The notes beneath the pieces are model-generated. The model was not told where the DNA came from. It did no database searches and saw only the letters and a list, made by a program, of their open reading frames with translations. From Deltaproteobacteria bacterium (lineage in GTDB: Bacteria; Myxococcota_C; UBA6777): DNA of 64,000 nt. Location of the stretch: positions 248,001 through 312,000 of the forward strand of contig SBHC01000063.1 in assembly GCA_006226375.1 (NCBI GenBank), written 5' to 3'. This document shows, one piece after another, positions 1 through 7,379 of this stretch. Position 1 is the stretch's first letter. The number at the start of each line of letters is the position of its first letter. The position numbers and the translations under genes were made by a program.

Positions 1-426
1 GTAAGCAAAGCCCAACAGCTTTTCCTTCATCGAAATCGAGAGAGCCTCAACCTCAACGACTCATTGCATTGGACCTTAAGCCCATCAGGTCAGGTTCTGA
101 TTGGAGTCTCTGGCAACGCGGATGTGACCTTCAACAAGAAGCTTGTCGTACAAGCCCGCCCTCAGAACTACACAACCGTACTGTGGAACGTGGACAACTC
201 CTTTCGGCAAACCAACGAATGGCAAAACAGCAAACTTGCCGCGATCACAGGATTGGCCTGGGATGCATCACGAAACCATGTGGTGCTCTTTGGTGGACTG
301 GAGGCGTTCATCAGCTCAGGCGACATCACACGAACAACCCAACCTGACAGCCGTGTACCTGATGCATCTCCAACGCCCCGTTCCTTTGGCTTTCTCTGGT
401 ACGACACTCCAGGAGGAACACCGTGA
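1..426 (+). CDS. Kelch-like beta-propeller protein, C-terminal part (5' end outside window)
   Basis: The reading frame is open from base 1 and stops with TGA at 424-426, so only the last 141 residues are visible. Near the end there is a Kelch-type blade signature (a G-L-A-W-D-x-S-R core followed by V-V-L-F-G-G), which is what galactose-oxidase/Kelch propellers show. The remainder (hydrophobic strands, Asn/Thr/Gln-rich loops) fits a secreted beta-rich protein. Its stop overlaps the GTG start of the next gene (GTGA at 423-426), so the two are probably co-translated. Function is unknown; an extracellular sugar- or protein-binding propeller is an inference from the motif alone. Confidence 0.6.
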   Translation, partial: VSKAQQLFLHRNRESLNLNDSLHWTLSPSGQVLIGVSGNADVTFNKKLVVQARPQNYTTVLWNVDNSFRQTNEWQNSKLAAITGLAWDASRNHVVLFGGLEAFISSGDITRTTQPDSRVPDASPTPRSFGFLWYDTPGGTP

Positions 427-2105
427 AGCGGATGCTTGGATGCTTCTTCCTTTTGGTTTGTTGGATAAGTCTGGAGAGTGGATGTTACATCCCTCTGGAT
501 GACCCCGGATTTCGCTGCGAAACCCAACAAGACTGCCCAACCGATTATCCCCACTGCCTGGATGGAGTTTGCCACAGCTGCACGTCCAACTTCGATTGCC
601 CCATCGATCAGGTTTGCCAGAAGTGGCGATGCAAAGCTTGTCCTTCCGGCAATTGCGAGTGGAATCTACAGTGGAATTTGCGCTCCTTGTTTGCGCCCAA
701 CAGTGAAGAAGACCGGCAAGCCGCATTACGAAAGCGCCACGGAGGACTGCACCCTCTGCCTTCCCCCACCAAAGGATGGGTGGGGTGGCTGGCGTTTCGC
801 GACATTGTTCAAAGCGGGAAGACCCGAATCACAACAGGTCCAATCACAAGCATTCTTCCTATTTTTCCGTCAGGCTCAACACTTTGGCTGGGATGGTTTT
901 CTTCACCGAGAGAGATCGCTCGGTCCACGCAACTCTCTGGACGGATCGAGGCAGGTTCAGTACGAAGTGCCGTGGATACGGAAGGCAATCTATACCTAAC
1001 AGGTCGCTACCAAGACGATCTTGTATGGAAAGGGCAAGAATCCCCAGTGCTCTCCATCAGTGAGGATGAGAACACTCGCTACCCCACAGTCTTTGTGGTG
1101 AAGTTTCTTGCGACAGGGAAGTTTGCCTGGGCCAAGCGATTGAAGGGAGTGGCCGCGTTGTCAGGCCAAGAAGCAACCCCCTGTGGGCTGGCAGTCGAAG
1201 GTAACTTGCTGTACTTGGTGGGTTACGCAGCCGCAGGCACCATGCAGGTGGACGAACAAACCTTGTCCCATCGCTCTCCCTACTTGTATCTCACTGCATT
1301 GCGAACCCAAGACGGCCAGCCGCTTTGGTTAAGCTCTTTGACGAGTACGTCTCGGATTCACTGTGGAGGTATCGCAAGTCATCCCACGGGATTGGCCGTA
1401 ACGGGCTCCTTTCAAGGTACTCTCACAGGAGGCAACCAACAGCAAAGCCAGCCCGACCAGAACACCCTGTTTGTCTCTTGGATAGATCCTCAAGGGCAAA
1501 TCACCTCCATCAGCAAAGCCTCCCCAAGCACAACGTCCTCTAGCGCTGAAGGCACCGCCATCACACTTGAAAAAGACGGCACCGCTTACATAGCAGGCAA
1601 CTTCAAGGGCTCCATCAGCCTCGGGACCAGCACCCTCTCCTCAACAAGCGTCGTACAGCAAGCGCTGTGGGTGTCGGCCTGGAAGCCCAAACAGGGTTTT
1701 GAGTGGAGCCTGTCCAGCCAGGGAGAAGGCGAACATACAGTGACTTCCATCGCCTTGTCGCCTTCCAACAAGCCCATCCTCGCCGGCTTCTTCCGACAGT
1801 CTTTGACGCTGGGAAGCTTCTCATTCCAAACTTCCTCCGTATCCCAACTGTTTGTAGCCTCTCTCACCCAATCGCCGCTTGCCTTTCACAGCGTGAAAAC
1901 CACCCAGCAACCGGATCGTTCCCGTTCAGTATCCCACACGCTCCATGTGGATCCCCAAGGACGCCTTGTGCTGGTGGGCAGCTCACAGGGTCGCGTCACC
2001 TTGGGAGACAACCTGCTGTACTCCTGGCACATCAACCCGAACGACAAGCAAGAACCTCTCCCCCTACTGTTTTGGTGGAGCCCTCTGACCTCTTCATTCC
2101 CGTGA
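423..2105 (+). CDS. Lipoprotein with Cys-rich N-terminus and beta-propeller-type repeats
   Basis: 560 residues, GTG start overlapping the upstream stop. A signal peptide ends in a lipobox-like L-E-S-G-C, giving Cys21 as the likely lipidated residue. Residues 21-75 form a Cys-rich segment (several C-x(5-7)-C pairs), like the D-C-P/V-C modules found in myxobacterial lipoproteins. From about residue 175 onward there are repeated strands of the type G-N-L-Y-L-T-G-R-Y, G-T-A-Y-I-A-G-N-F and L-V-L-V-G-S-S spaced about 50-60 residues apart. These resemble SBBP/delta-60 beta-propeller repeats. The region 640-960 reads plausibly in more than one frame (see findings), so the middle of the protein may be affected by indels. 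It probably forms an operon with the preceding Kelch-like gene. Substrate or partner unknown. Confidence 0.7.
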   Translation: MKRMLGCFFLLVCWISLESGCYIPLDDPGFRCETQQDCPTDYPHCLDGVCHSCTSNFDCPIDQVCQKWRCKACPSGNCEWNLQWNLRSLFAPNSEEDRQAALRKRHGGLHPLPSPTKGWVGWLAFRDIVQSGKTRITTGPITSILPIFPSGSTLWLGWFSSPREIARSTQLSGRIEAGSVRSAVDTEGNLYLTGRYQDDLVWKGQESPVLSISEDENTRYPTVFVVKFLATGKFAWAKRLKGVAALSGQEATPCGLAVEGNLLYLVGYAAAGTMQVDEQTLSHRSPYLYLTALRTQDGQPLWLSSLTSTSRIHCGGIASHPTGLAVTGSFQGTLTGGNQQQSQPDQNTLFVSWIDPQGQITSISKASPSTTSSSAEGTAITLEKDGTAYIAGNFKGSISLGTSTLSSTSVVQQALWVSAWKPKQGFEWSLSSQGEGEHTVTSIALSPSNKPILAGFFRQSLTLGSFSFQTSSVSQLFVASLTQSPLAFHSVKTTQQPDRSRSVSHTLHVDPQGRLVLVGSSQGRVTLGDNLLYSWHINPNDKQEPLPLLFWWSPLTSSFP

Positions 2106-2246
2106 TATTGACAGGATTCCGCGAGCCAGATAAGGTGTTTGCCTGGCCCATCAAAGCCAACCTGTCCGGTCTGGGACACGCCAGACTACGGGCAACGCAG
2201 GTGGGTTCAGGATGAAAAAAACAGCTTAGGGAGGAAGAGAGTCACA

Positions 2247-3239
2247 GTGGGTTTTGAGCAAATTGTGGGACAAGCGCGGGCCACTCGCGCGCTGCAAGAG
2301 GCGTTTGCACGAGGACGTATTCCCAACGCCTACCTGTTTGCAGGTCCTGCCGGTGTCGGCAAAGCGACCACCGCTAACATTTTGGCTAAGTTGATCAATT
2401 GTGAGGGACCACGACAGGACAGCAACCCCTGTGACGTCTGTGCATCTTGTCGCAAGATTGAACACAACAACCACATGGACGTCTCCACCCTTGAGCCAGA
2501 CAACAGCACCTTCAAGATCAAGCAGATCCGAGAGCTTCATCGGGCGCTCCGGTTTCCTCCTCAAGAAGGAAAGATGCGGGTCTTAACCCTCGATGGTGTG
2601 GAGTACCTCAATGTGGAGGCAGCCAACGCCTTCTTGAAGATCCTCGAAGAGCCTCCACCAGGCAACCTGTTTGTGCTGATTTCCAGCAACCCGAGCATGC
2701 TCCTTCCCACGATCTTGTCACGTTGCCAACGTGTCCCCTTTGCCCCAATCAACCGGGACCTCCTTCAAGAGCTGTTGGTCGAACGCCATGGATTTGACCA
2801 GGTTCGAGCGGAGCTGGCTTCGGGTCTTTCGGAGGGTAGCGTCGCGCGAGCCCTGGCCTTGGACTCCAACCTGACCAACGAGGAGCGCCGGTTCTTTCTT
2901 CAAGGACTGTGGGGTTTGCACCGGCAACCCAAAGGAACCACCCTCGCGCTGGAGTTGGCCCAACAGCTCAAAGACAAAGGCGACAAGCTCCCTCTGTACT
3001 TTGATCTCCTGCGGACATGGTATCGTGATATGCTCTTTCTACGAGAGTTGGAGGAACCCGCGCGGCACCTCATCCATCGCGACTTGCAACCCGCTTTGGA
3101 GCGGCACCGCGCGATGCTTCATACCGACCAAATTTACGACGCGATCCGAGCCATCGAGCACGCGACGTACGCCTTGCAACGCAGAGCAGCGCCTCTGCTT
3201 ACCCTGGAGAACCTCTTCCTGGCGCTGCAGTTTATGTAG
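2247..3239 (+). CDS. holB: DNA polymerase III delta prime subunit (clamp loader)
   Basis: 330 residues. GTG start chosen at 2247 because it begins the conserved F-E-Q-I-V-G-Q segment and has a GGGAGGAAG ribosome site at about 2228-2236. Walker A is G-P-A-G-V-G-K at about residues 33-39. A four-cysteine zinc site follows (C52, C62, C65, C68), and the clamp-loader S-R-C signature is near residue 158. The Walker B region reads L-D-G-V-E-Y and lacks the usual D-E-A, which fits the largely non-catalytic delta prime subunit. The protein is too short for DnaX (gamma/tau). It opens the sliding clamp with delta and DnaX at the replication fork. The next gene is ricT-like, an order (holB then ricT) also known from Firmicutes, and rsmI lies further downstream. 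Confidence 0.88.
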   Translation: MGFEQIVGQARATRALQEAFARGRIPNAYLFAGPAGVGKATTANILAKLINCEGPRQDSNPCDVCASCRKIEHNNHMDVSTLEPDNSTFKIKQIRELHRALRFPPQEGKMRVLTLDGVEYLNVEAANAFLKILEEPPPGNLFVLISSNPSMLLPTILSRCQRVPFAPINRDLLQELLVERHGFDQVRAELASGLSEGSVARALALDSNLTNEERRFFLQGLWGLHRQPKGTTLALELAQQLKDKGDKLPLYFDLLRTWYRDMLFLRELEEPARHLIHRDLQPALERHRAMLHTDQIYDAIRAIEHATYALQRRAAPLLTLENLFLALQFM

Positions 3240-3332
3240 CGCAAGAAAGAATCTCCACATAGATGAGGGACATCCCTCCTTGTTCGAACAACTGCTCGGA
3301 ATCGAGCTTTTCATACACAGAGAGAACCCTGA

Positions 3333-4931
3333 ATGAGCCAAGCCACCTACGTCGAGATTTCGTTTCGTGAAGCAGGGGAATTGTTCCTGTTTGAAGCGGG
3401 CGATTTTGCTCTCTCCACCAACGACTCCGTTGTCGTGGATACAGAGCATGGCCCCGCGCTCGGAACAGTCAAGCGGGTGAACCCCGAGTCCAACAGCGCC
3501 CCTCCAAGCTTTGAACTGTTTAAGGTTTTGCGACTCGCCACCGAAGATGACCTGCGGCGAGCCTCCCGTCACCGTCAAAAAGAGCGCGAGGCCTACGAAT
3601 ACTGCCGTCAAAAGATCGAAGAGTTAAACCTCCCCATGAAGTTGATTCGTGCGGAGTATTTCTTTAATGGCAGCAAGCTGTTGTTTTACTTTTCAGCCGA
3701 AGGACGTGTGGACTTCCGGACCCTCGTTCGCGACCTCGCGCGCTATTTCCAGAAGCGCATTGAGATGCGCCAGATCGGTGTTCGAGACAGCGCCAAGCTG
3801 GTGGGAGGCGTGGGCGTATGTGGCCAAGAGCTATGCTGCAGCCGGTTCCTTCGCCAGTTCCACCCAGTCTCGATTCGTATGGTGAAGGATCAAGGGCTCC
3901 CCCTCAACCAGCAGAAGGTGTCGGGCGTTTGCGGTCGTCTCATGTGTTGCCTTGCCTACGAACAAGGCCTCTACAAGGAGATGCGTAAGCGACTTCCCAA
4001 GGTTGGGCAAGATGTCCAAACCGACAAAGGAGTCGCCAAGGTTCGGGATGTCTTTCCTGTGCAAGAGAAAGTTCGACTTGTCTACTTCGACGAAGAGCCG
4101 CCAGTGGAGGAAGAAGCTTACCTCAGAGACCTCCATGAGTTCCGAGACATCCCCTTGCCAGAAGCGGAGCCTGTTCAATTCGACAACGTGAAGAAAGGCA
4201 AACGCAAAAAACGACGTGGCCTTGAGCCCCTGATGGAGCCACGACGCGGTCAGGGTCAGGGTCAGGGTCAGGAAGACAAGCGACGTAGCAAACCCAGCCG
4301 TGGCAAACCAGAGAAGCCTCTGCGCAAAAAGGCCAGGCCCACTCACAGAGAACAAGAGAACGAAACAGAACTCACCCACGACCAGGAAGATAGCGACAAC
4401 CAAGCGCTCACAACCACACAACCCAATGTGCCTGAAGAACAACAAGAAGTGGCCTCACCTCCCCTATCCACAGCAGAAGTTTCTGTTGTAGAAACGGTTG
4501 TTGTACAACAAGAAACCACCGTTGTGAAAGCGACCGAAGATGAAGTGGTGGTGGTTTCGGAGAAGAAGGTTGTGGTGGAACAGGCTTTTGTCGAACCATC
4601 CACAGAAGAAGTGGTGGAACACGTGGCCCCTGAAGACGAAGAGAGCGAAGCTCACACACCAGAACTGCAACCGCAGCAAGAAGCCACATCCGACGCGGAA
4701 GAAAACAAAGAAAAACCACGGCGACGCAACCGACGACGGCGACGCAAACGGCCCAAAGAAGGTGGCGGAGACAACTCCAACGCACAAGCCGCGTCACCGC
4801 AACAGGAGAATCAAGGAAGCTCCAGCAGCAACGACAACGAGAACACGGACGACGCAAACAAGAGAAAGCGCCGACGTCGCCGACGCAAGCGCAAAAACAA
4901 GTCACAAGGTGGCAACGACAACAAGTCCTGA
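3333..4931 (+). CDS. ricT: RicT/YaaT-like PSP1-domain protein with long charged tail
   Basis: 532 residues. Residues 1 to about 275 are the PSP1 domain, with the family's cysteine clusters C-G-Q-E-L-C-C (about 164-170) and C-G-R-L-M-C-C (about 200-206). In Bacillus RicT works with RicA and RicF in an Fe-S complex that affects RNase Y processing and phosphorelay. The role here is inferred by family only. From about residue 280 to the end the protein is low-complexity: Gln/Gly and Glu/Lys stretches, a Val/Glu-rich block, then two poly-Arg blocks, the last about 15 residues before the C-terminus. That tail is absent from typical 270-300 residue family members and looks disordered and nucleic-acid binding. 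It follows holB by 93 bp, the same order as in Firmicutes. A GAGAG site precedes the ATG. Confidence 0.82.
   Translation: MSQATYVEISFREAGELFLFEAGDFALSTNDSVVVDTEHGPALGTVKRVNPESNSAPPSFELFKVLRLATEDDLRRASRHRQKEREAYEYCRQKIEELNLPMKLIRAEYFFNGSKLLFYFSAEGRVDFRTLVRDLARYFQKRIEMRQIGVRDSAKLVGGVGVCGQELCCSRFLRQFHPVSIRMVKDQGLPLNQQKVSGVCGRLMCCLAYEQGLYKEMRKRLPKVGQDVQTDKGVAKVRDVFPVQEKVRLVYFDEEPPVEEEAYLRDLHEFRDIPLPEAEPVQFDNVKKGKRKKRRGLEPLMEPRRGQGQGQGQEDKRRSKPSRGKPEKPLRKKARPTHREQENETELTHDQEDSDNQALTTTQPNVPEEQQEVASPPLSTAEVSVVETVVVQQETTVVKATEDEVVVVSEKKVVVEQAFVEPSTEEVVEHVAPEDEESEAHTPELQPQQEATSDAEENKEKPRRRNRRRRRKRPKEGGGDNSNAQAASPQQENQGSSSSNDNENTDDANKRKRRRRRRKRKNKSQGGNDNKS
4248..4271 (+). repeat. Hexanucleotide tandem repeat, four copies of GGTCAG
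   Basis: Four perfect consecutive copies of GGTCAG inside the tail region of the ricT-like gene, encoding a Gly-Gln repeat. The unit is six bases, so gain or loss of copies would change tail length without shifting frame. Confidence 0.9.
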
Positions 4932-4970
4932 GTGTTCGCCAACGTTGTTTGTCGTTTAGCCACAAAGTCC

Positions 4971-5396
4971 CTAGGCTCCTTCAGGATACCTCTCCTTCAT
5001 CGCCTCCAAAGAGCGCTCCATCAGCTCTCGAAGAACCTCTTTGTCCACATCCTCCAGCTTGTTGATGTACAGACAAGATTTGCCGTGTTTGTATTTGCCC
5101 AGCTTGTTGAGCAAGTCATCGTAGGTCGAGACGCCGTCCATGATGTAGAGCGCAAAGTTACGTTTGCGTGGGGAAAACCCAATGCGAAGAAAGTCTCCCT
5201 CACGACCGCTTTCGTATTTGTAATGGTACCGACCAAAACCCACGATCGAAGAGCCCCACAAGGTGGGTTCGTACCCCGAAACCTCCTGCATCAGCCGCAG
5301 AATCTCCAAAGAGTCGTCCCGCTTTTTCTCTGGCTCCACCTGCTCCAGAAACGCAAGAACGCTCGCCTCAGTGGGTTGGGTTTTGTTTTCAGCCAT
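4971..5396 (-). CDS. DUF1801 domain protein
   Basis: 141 residues from an ATG at 5394-5396, preceded by GGAGAG seven bases upstream. An in-frame ATG 15 bases further upstream has no ribosome site. The body matches the DUF1801/YdhG-like fold: S-G-Y-E-P-T-L-W-G-S followed by I-V-G-F-G-R-Y-H-Y, then G-F-S-P-R-K-R-N-F-A-L-Y, and a C-terminal helix with E-V-L-R-E-L. The whole domain is present. Family members are small soluble proteins of unknown biochemical role, often annotated as iron-chaperone-like, but nothing in the sequence proves this. It lies convergent to the ricT-like gene. Confidence 0.82.
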   Translation of the reverse strand: MAENKTQPTEASVLAFLEQVEPEKKRDDSLEILRLMQEVSGYEPTLWGSSIVGFGRYHYKYESGREGDFLRIGFSPRKRNFALYIMDGVSTYDDLLNKLGKYKHGKSCLYINKLEDVDKEVLRELMERSLEAMKERYPEGA

Positions 5397-5468
5397 CACA
5401 ACACTCTCCATCTACAAGTGAAAACCAACAGGAAACCTTAGCAAAAACTCTGGACGCAACTCTACCCT

Positions 5469-5497
5469 CCTTATGTGACTTGTCGTGTCACATAAGG
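5469..5497. promoter_or_regulatory. 11-bp perfect inverted repeat (possible operator or terminator)
   Basis: The arms CCTTATGTGAC and GTCACATAAGG pair perfectly around a 7-base loop. It lies between the CcmD-like gene and the DUF1801 gene, both on the minus strand, so it could end the former or regulate the latter. No T-run follows on either strand, which argues against a standard intrinsic terminator. The half-sites contain TGTGA and TCACA, but separated by 9 bases and not the 6 of a CRP site. Confidence 0.5.
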
Positions 5498-5533
5498 TTA
5501 GAAATGACAACAGAGGGAGCTGGATTGTGTTGA

Positions 5534-5908
5534 TTAGTCTTCGGAGAGTTGGTCTTTGAGCTGTCGCTCCATACTCTCCAAGCGGCTCTCGGTTGAGGCC
5601 ATTCGACTTGCGAGGCTGACGAGGTAGAGCATGAGAATTAGCCAAGTCAACCCGTATGCAGCGAGCAGATAAGGACGATCCCACCCTTCGGCTGGTTTGC
5701 GTTTGGACAGATCAACAAGCTCTTTGCCGTCATCTTTCGCAGGTCGAGCAGCAGGCCGAGCAGCAGGACGTGCAGGGGCCGGCTTTCGGGTTTCGACACG
5801 GCGAGGAGGGGGGACTTTATCAGCCCAGGCCATCGATAGGGCGCTGCCCACGAGAACACAAACGACTCCGAGAATGACAGGGAAGCGAAAGTTAAGAATT
5901 CGGCTCAT
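5534..5908 (-). CDS. CcmD-like single-pass membrane protein with Pro/Ala-rich periplasmic linker
   Basis: 124 residues. The ATG at 5906-5908 is preferred because GGAG lies about nine bases upstream; a GTG nine codons earlier is less well placed. A cleavable or anchoring N-terminal hydrophobic segment ends near A-W-A. A linker rich in Pro/Ala/Arg (R-P-A-A repeats) follows, then a C-terminal transmembrane helix starting Y-L-L-A-A-Y-G-L-T-W and ending S-L-A-S-R, then a short amphipathic helix with R-L-E-S-M-E-R-Q-L. The Y-x-x-A-Y-x-x-x-W core followed by basic residues and a coiled stretch is the signature of the CcmD family of cytochrome c maturation. No other ccm gene is in view, so the role is uncertain. 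Confidence 0.6.
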   Translation of the reverse strand: MSRILNFRFPVILGVVCVLVGSALSMAWADKVPPPRRVETRKPAPARPAARPAARPAKDDGKELVDLSKRKPAEGWDRPYLLAAYGLTWLILMLYLVSLASRMASTESRLESMERQLKDQLSED

Positions 5909-6086
5909 CGGTGAAAACTCCATCGTACGATTCACACCAGAAATCGGTGAGGCACCCTAACACAAGAGCGGCTGGCCAACAACAAGAGCTTCAAAGAATC
6001 TCCCCGCTTCCAACCTGTTGCACCTTTCCAAGCCCAACACAACCCTTTATGGTGAGGCGGATGAAAGGAAAACGAAAGAAGGATCA

Positions 6087-6845
6087 ATGATGATGAATCG
6101 TGTTTGTTGGAATGTGGTACTGCTTGGATGGTTGGGGATGCTTGTGTTCAGTCCTCCAGTTGCGTATGGAGTCCCCCCCGCTCCGATAGCCCGGACAACC
6201 CCGACAAGTCCAACCCAAACAACAACCCCAACCGCCCAGCCCCAAGCGGACAAGAAAGCTCCCTCCGCTGAGGTGACGCGCCGGACCAAGCCACCCAAGC
6301 GCCGTGTGACGAAGGACGAGCCCCTTCCCTGGCGGCTGGACACTCGAGTGCCCATGTACCTCGTTGGAGGAGGAGGCCTCTTGCTGACCTCCATCGGCTT
6401 AATCGGAACCCTCGGCGAGCCAGAAAAAGCCCCACTGCCCGCAGGCCAAGCCGAACCCCCCCCTTCCCCAACGCCTTGGGGCGTGCTGTTCTTTGGAGGA
6501 CTGTCTGTGATGTCCTCGTCGGTTTCGGCGGCGTTGTGGCGACGAAAGCCCAAAGCCTGGATGGCCACGCTGGGTTCTGTGGTCGCAGGCGGTATCACTG
6601 TGACCGGAATTTTGCTTGCAGCGCTGGGCACCGACGAGCTGATGCTATCGATGGGGTGGGGTTTCATTGCCAGCGCACCGATTCACATTGGGCTCAACAT
6701 TGTCGGCTGGATGAACGTCAAGAACTGGCAAAAGGCAAAGCAACTGGAAGAACAAACCTCTCTTCCACCTCGTCCCCACGACAGCTCCCTTGCGCAAGAA
6801 CCTCCACAACCTTCCGCCACCCACACCCTCGGACGTTTTGAATAG
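6087..6845 (+). CDS. Hypothetical exported membrane protein with Pro/Thr-rich N-terminal region
   Basis: 252 residues from the first of three consecutive ATG codons at 6087, with GAAGG upstream. A signal peptide (hydrophobic core ending near A-Y-G) is followed by a 60-residue Pro/Thr/Gln-rich disordered stretch. Four hydrophobic helices come next: around the M-Y-L-V-G-G-G-G glycine run, around W-G-V-L-F-F-G-G, around G-S-V-V-A-G-G-I, and around A-S-A-P-I-H-I-G. The C-terminus is a hydrophilic Pro-rich tail. No family recognised. It is the first of three co-directional genes (69-bp and 66-bp gaps) leading to the large GH67N-like lipoprotein. Confidence 0.7.
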   Translation: MMMNRVCWNVVLLGWLGMLVFSPPVAYGVPPAPIARTTPTSPTQTTTPTAQPQADKKAPSAEVTRRTKPPKRRVTKDEPLPWRLDTRVPMYLVGGGGLLLTSIGLIGTLGEPEKAPLPAGQAEPPPSPTPWGVLFFGGLSVMSSSVSAALWRRKPKAWMATLGSVVAGGITVTGILLAALGTDELMLSMGWGFIASAPIHIGLNIVGWMNVKNWQKAKQLEEQTSLPPRPHDSSLAQEPPQPSATHTLGRFE

Positions 6846-6914
6846 GCAGCGCTTGCTCAAGCTGCAGGAGAGGACTTTGCACCCAGAAACAACGTAAGAA
6901 ATGGAGATTTGTTA

Positions 6915-7313
6915 ATGTCATCTGCAGAGAAGAAGAAACAACATCTTGGCGGTCTTCACCCGCTCATTCGCTACTTCCTTGGCGTCGCCGCGCTTGTTTG
7001 TGTCGCGACATTCTACCTCCTGATTCCTGACTCCAAAGATCAGCGGCTGAACTACGCGCTCATGGTTGCCTTTCTGTTTCTTGCCGTCATCTGTTTCTCG
7101 TCGGGCCGACTTCAACATGTGATGTTACGGATCTTTGCTGGCACGATCGGAGTTGCCTGCCTTGTAGGCTTGGTGGTTGTCTTGTTTCAAGGGTTTCCAG
7201 AGAATGGCTCCACCTTCAAGAAAATTCGCTCCCTCGTCATGATGGCGGCTTTTGGGTTGGGTGGCTCTTTTTATGCGATAACTGGTCAAGTGTTTACAAG
7301 CGACGAAGACTGA
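6915..7313 (+). CDS. Hypothetical four-helix inner-membrane protein
   Basis: 132 residues. ATG at 6915 is favoured over the TTG at 6909 because GGAG lies eight bases before it. The N-terminus is basic (three consecutive Lys), followed by four hydrophobic segments: around F-L-G-V-A-A-L-V, A-L-M-V-A-F-L-F-L-A-V, G-V-A-C-L-V-G-L-V-V and M-M-A-A-F-G-L-G-G. It ends with an acidic tail. No signal for a known family. Probably co-transcribed with the genes on either side. Confidence 0.65.
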   Translation: MSSAEKKKQHLGGLHPLIRYFLGVAALVCVATFYLLIPDSKDQRLNYALMVAFLFLAVICFSSGRLQHVMLRIFAGTIGVACLVGLVVVLFQGFPENGSTFKKIRSLVMMAAFGLGGSFYAITGQVFTSDED

Positions 7314-7379
7314 AACCAAAGATACTCTGTGTTCGGGTCCGAAGCTAGTAAGCGTGTCGCTGTATTGGGAGATGAATGC

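Noticed and set aside
5474-5492. CRP/FNR-type operator (TGTGA ... TCACA)
   Set aside because: The half-sites are separated by 9 bases and not 6, so the known spacing is not met.
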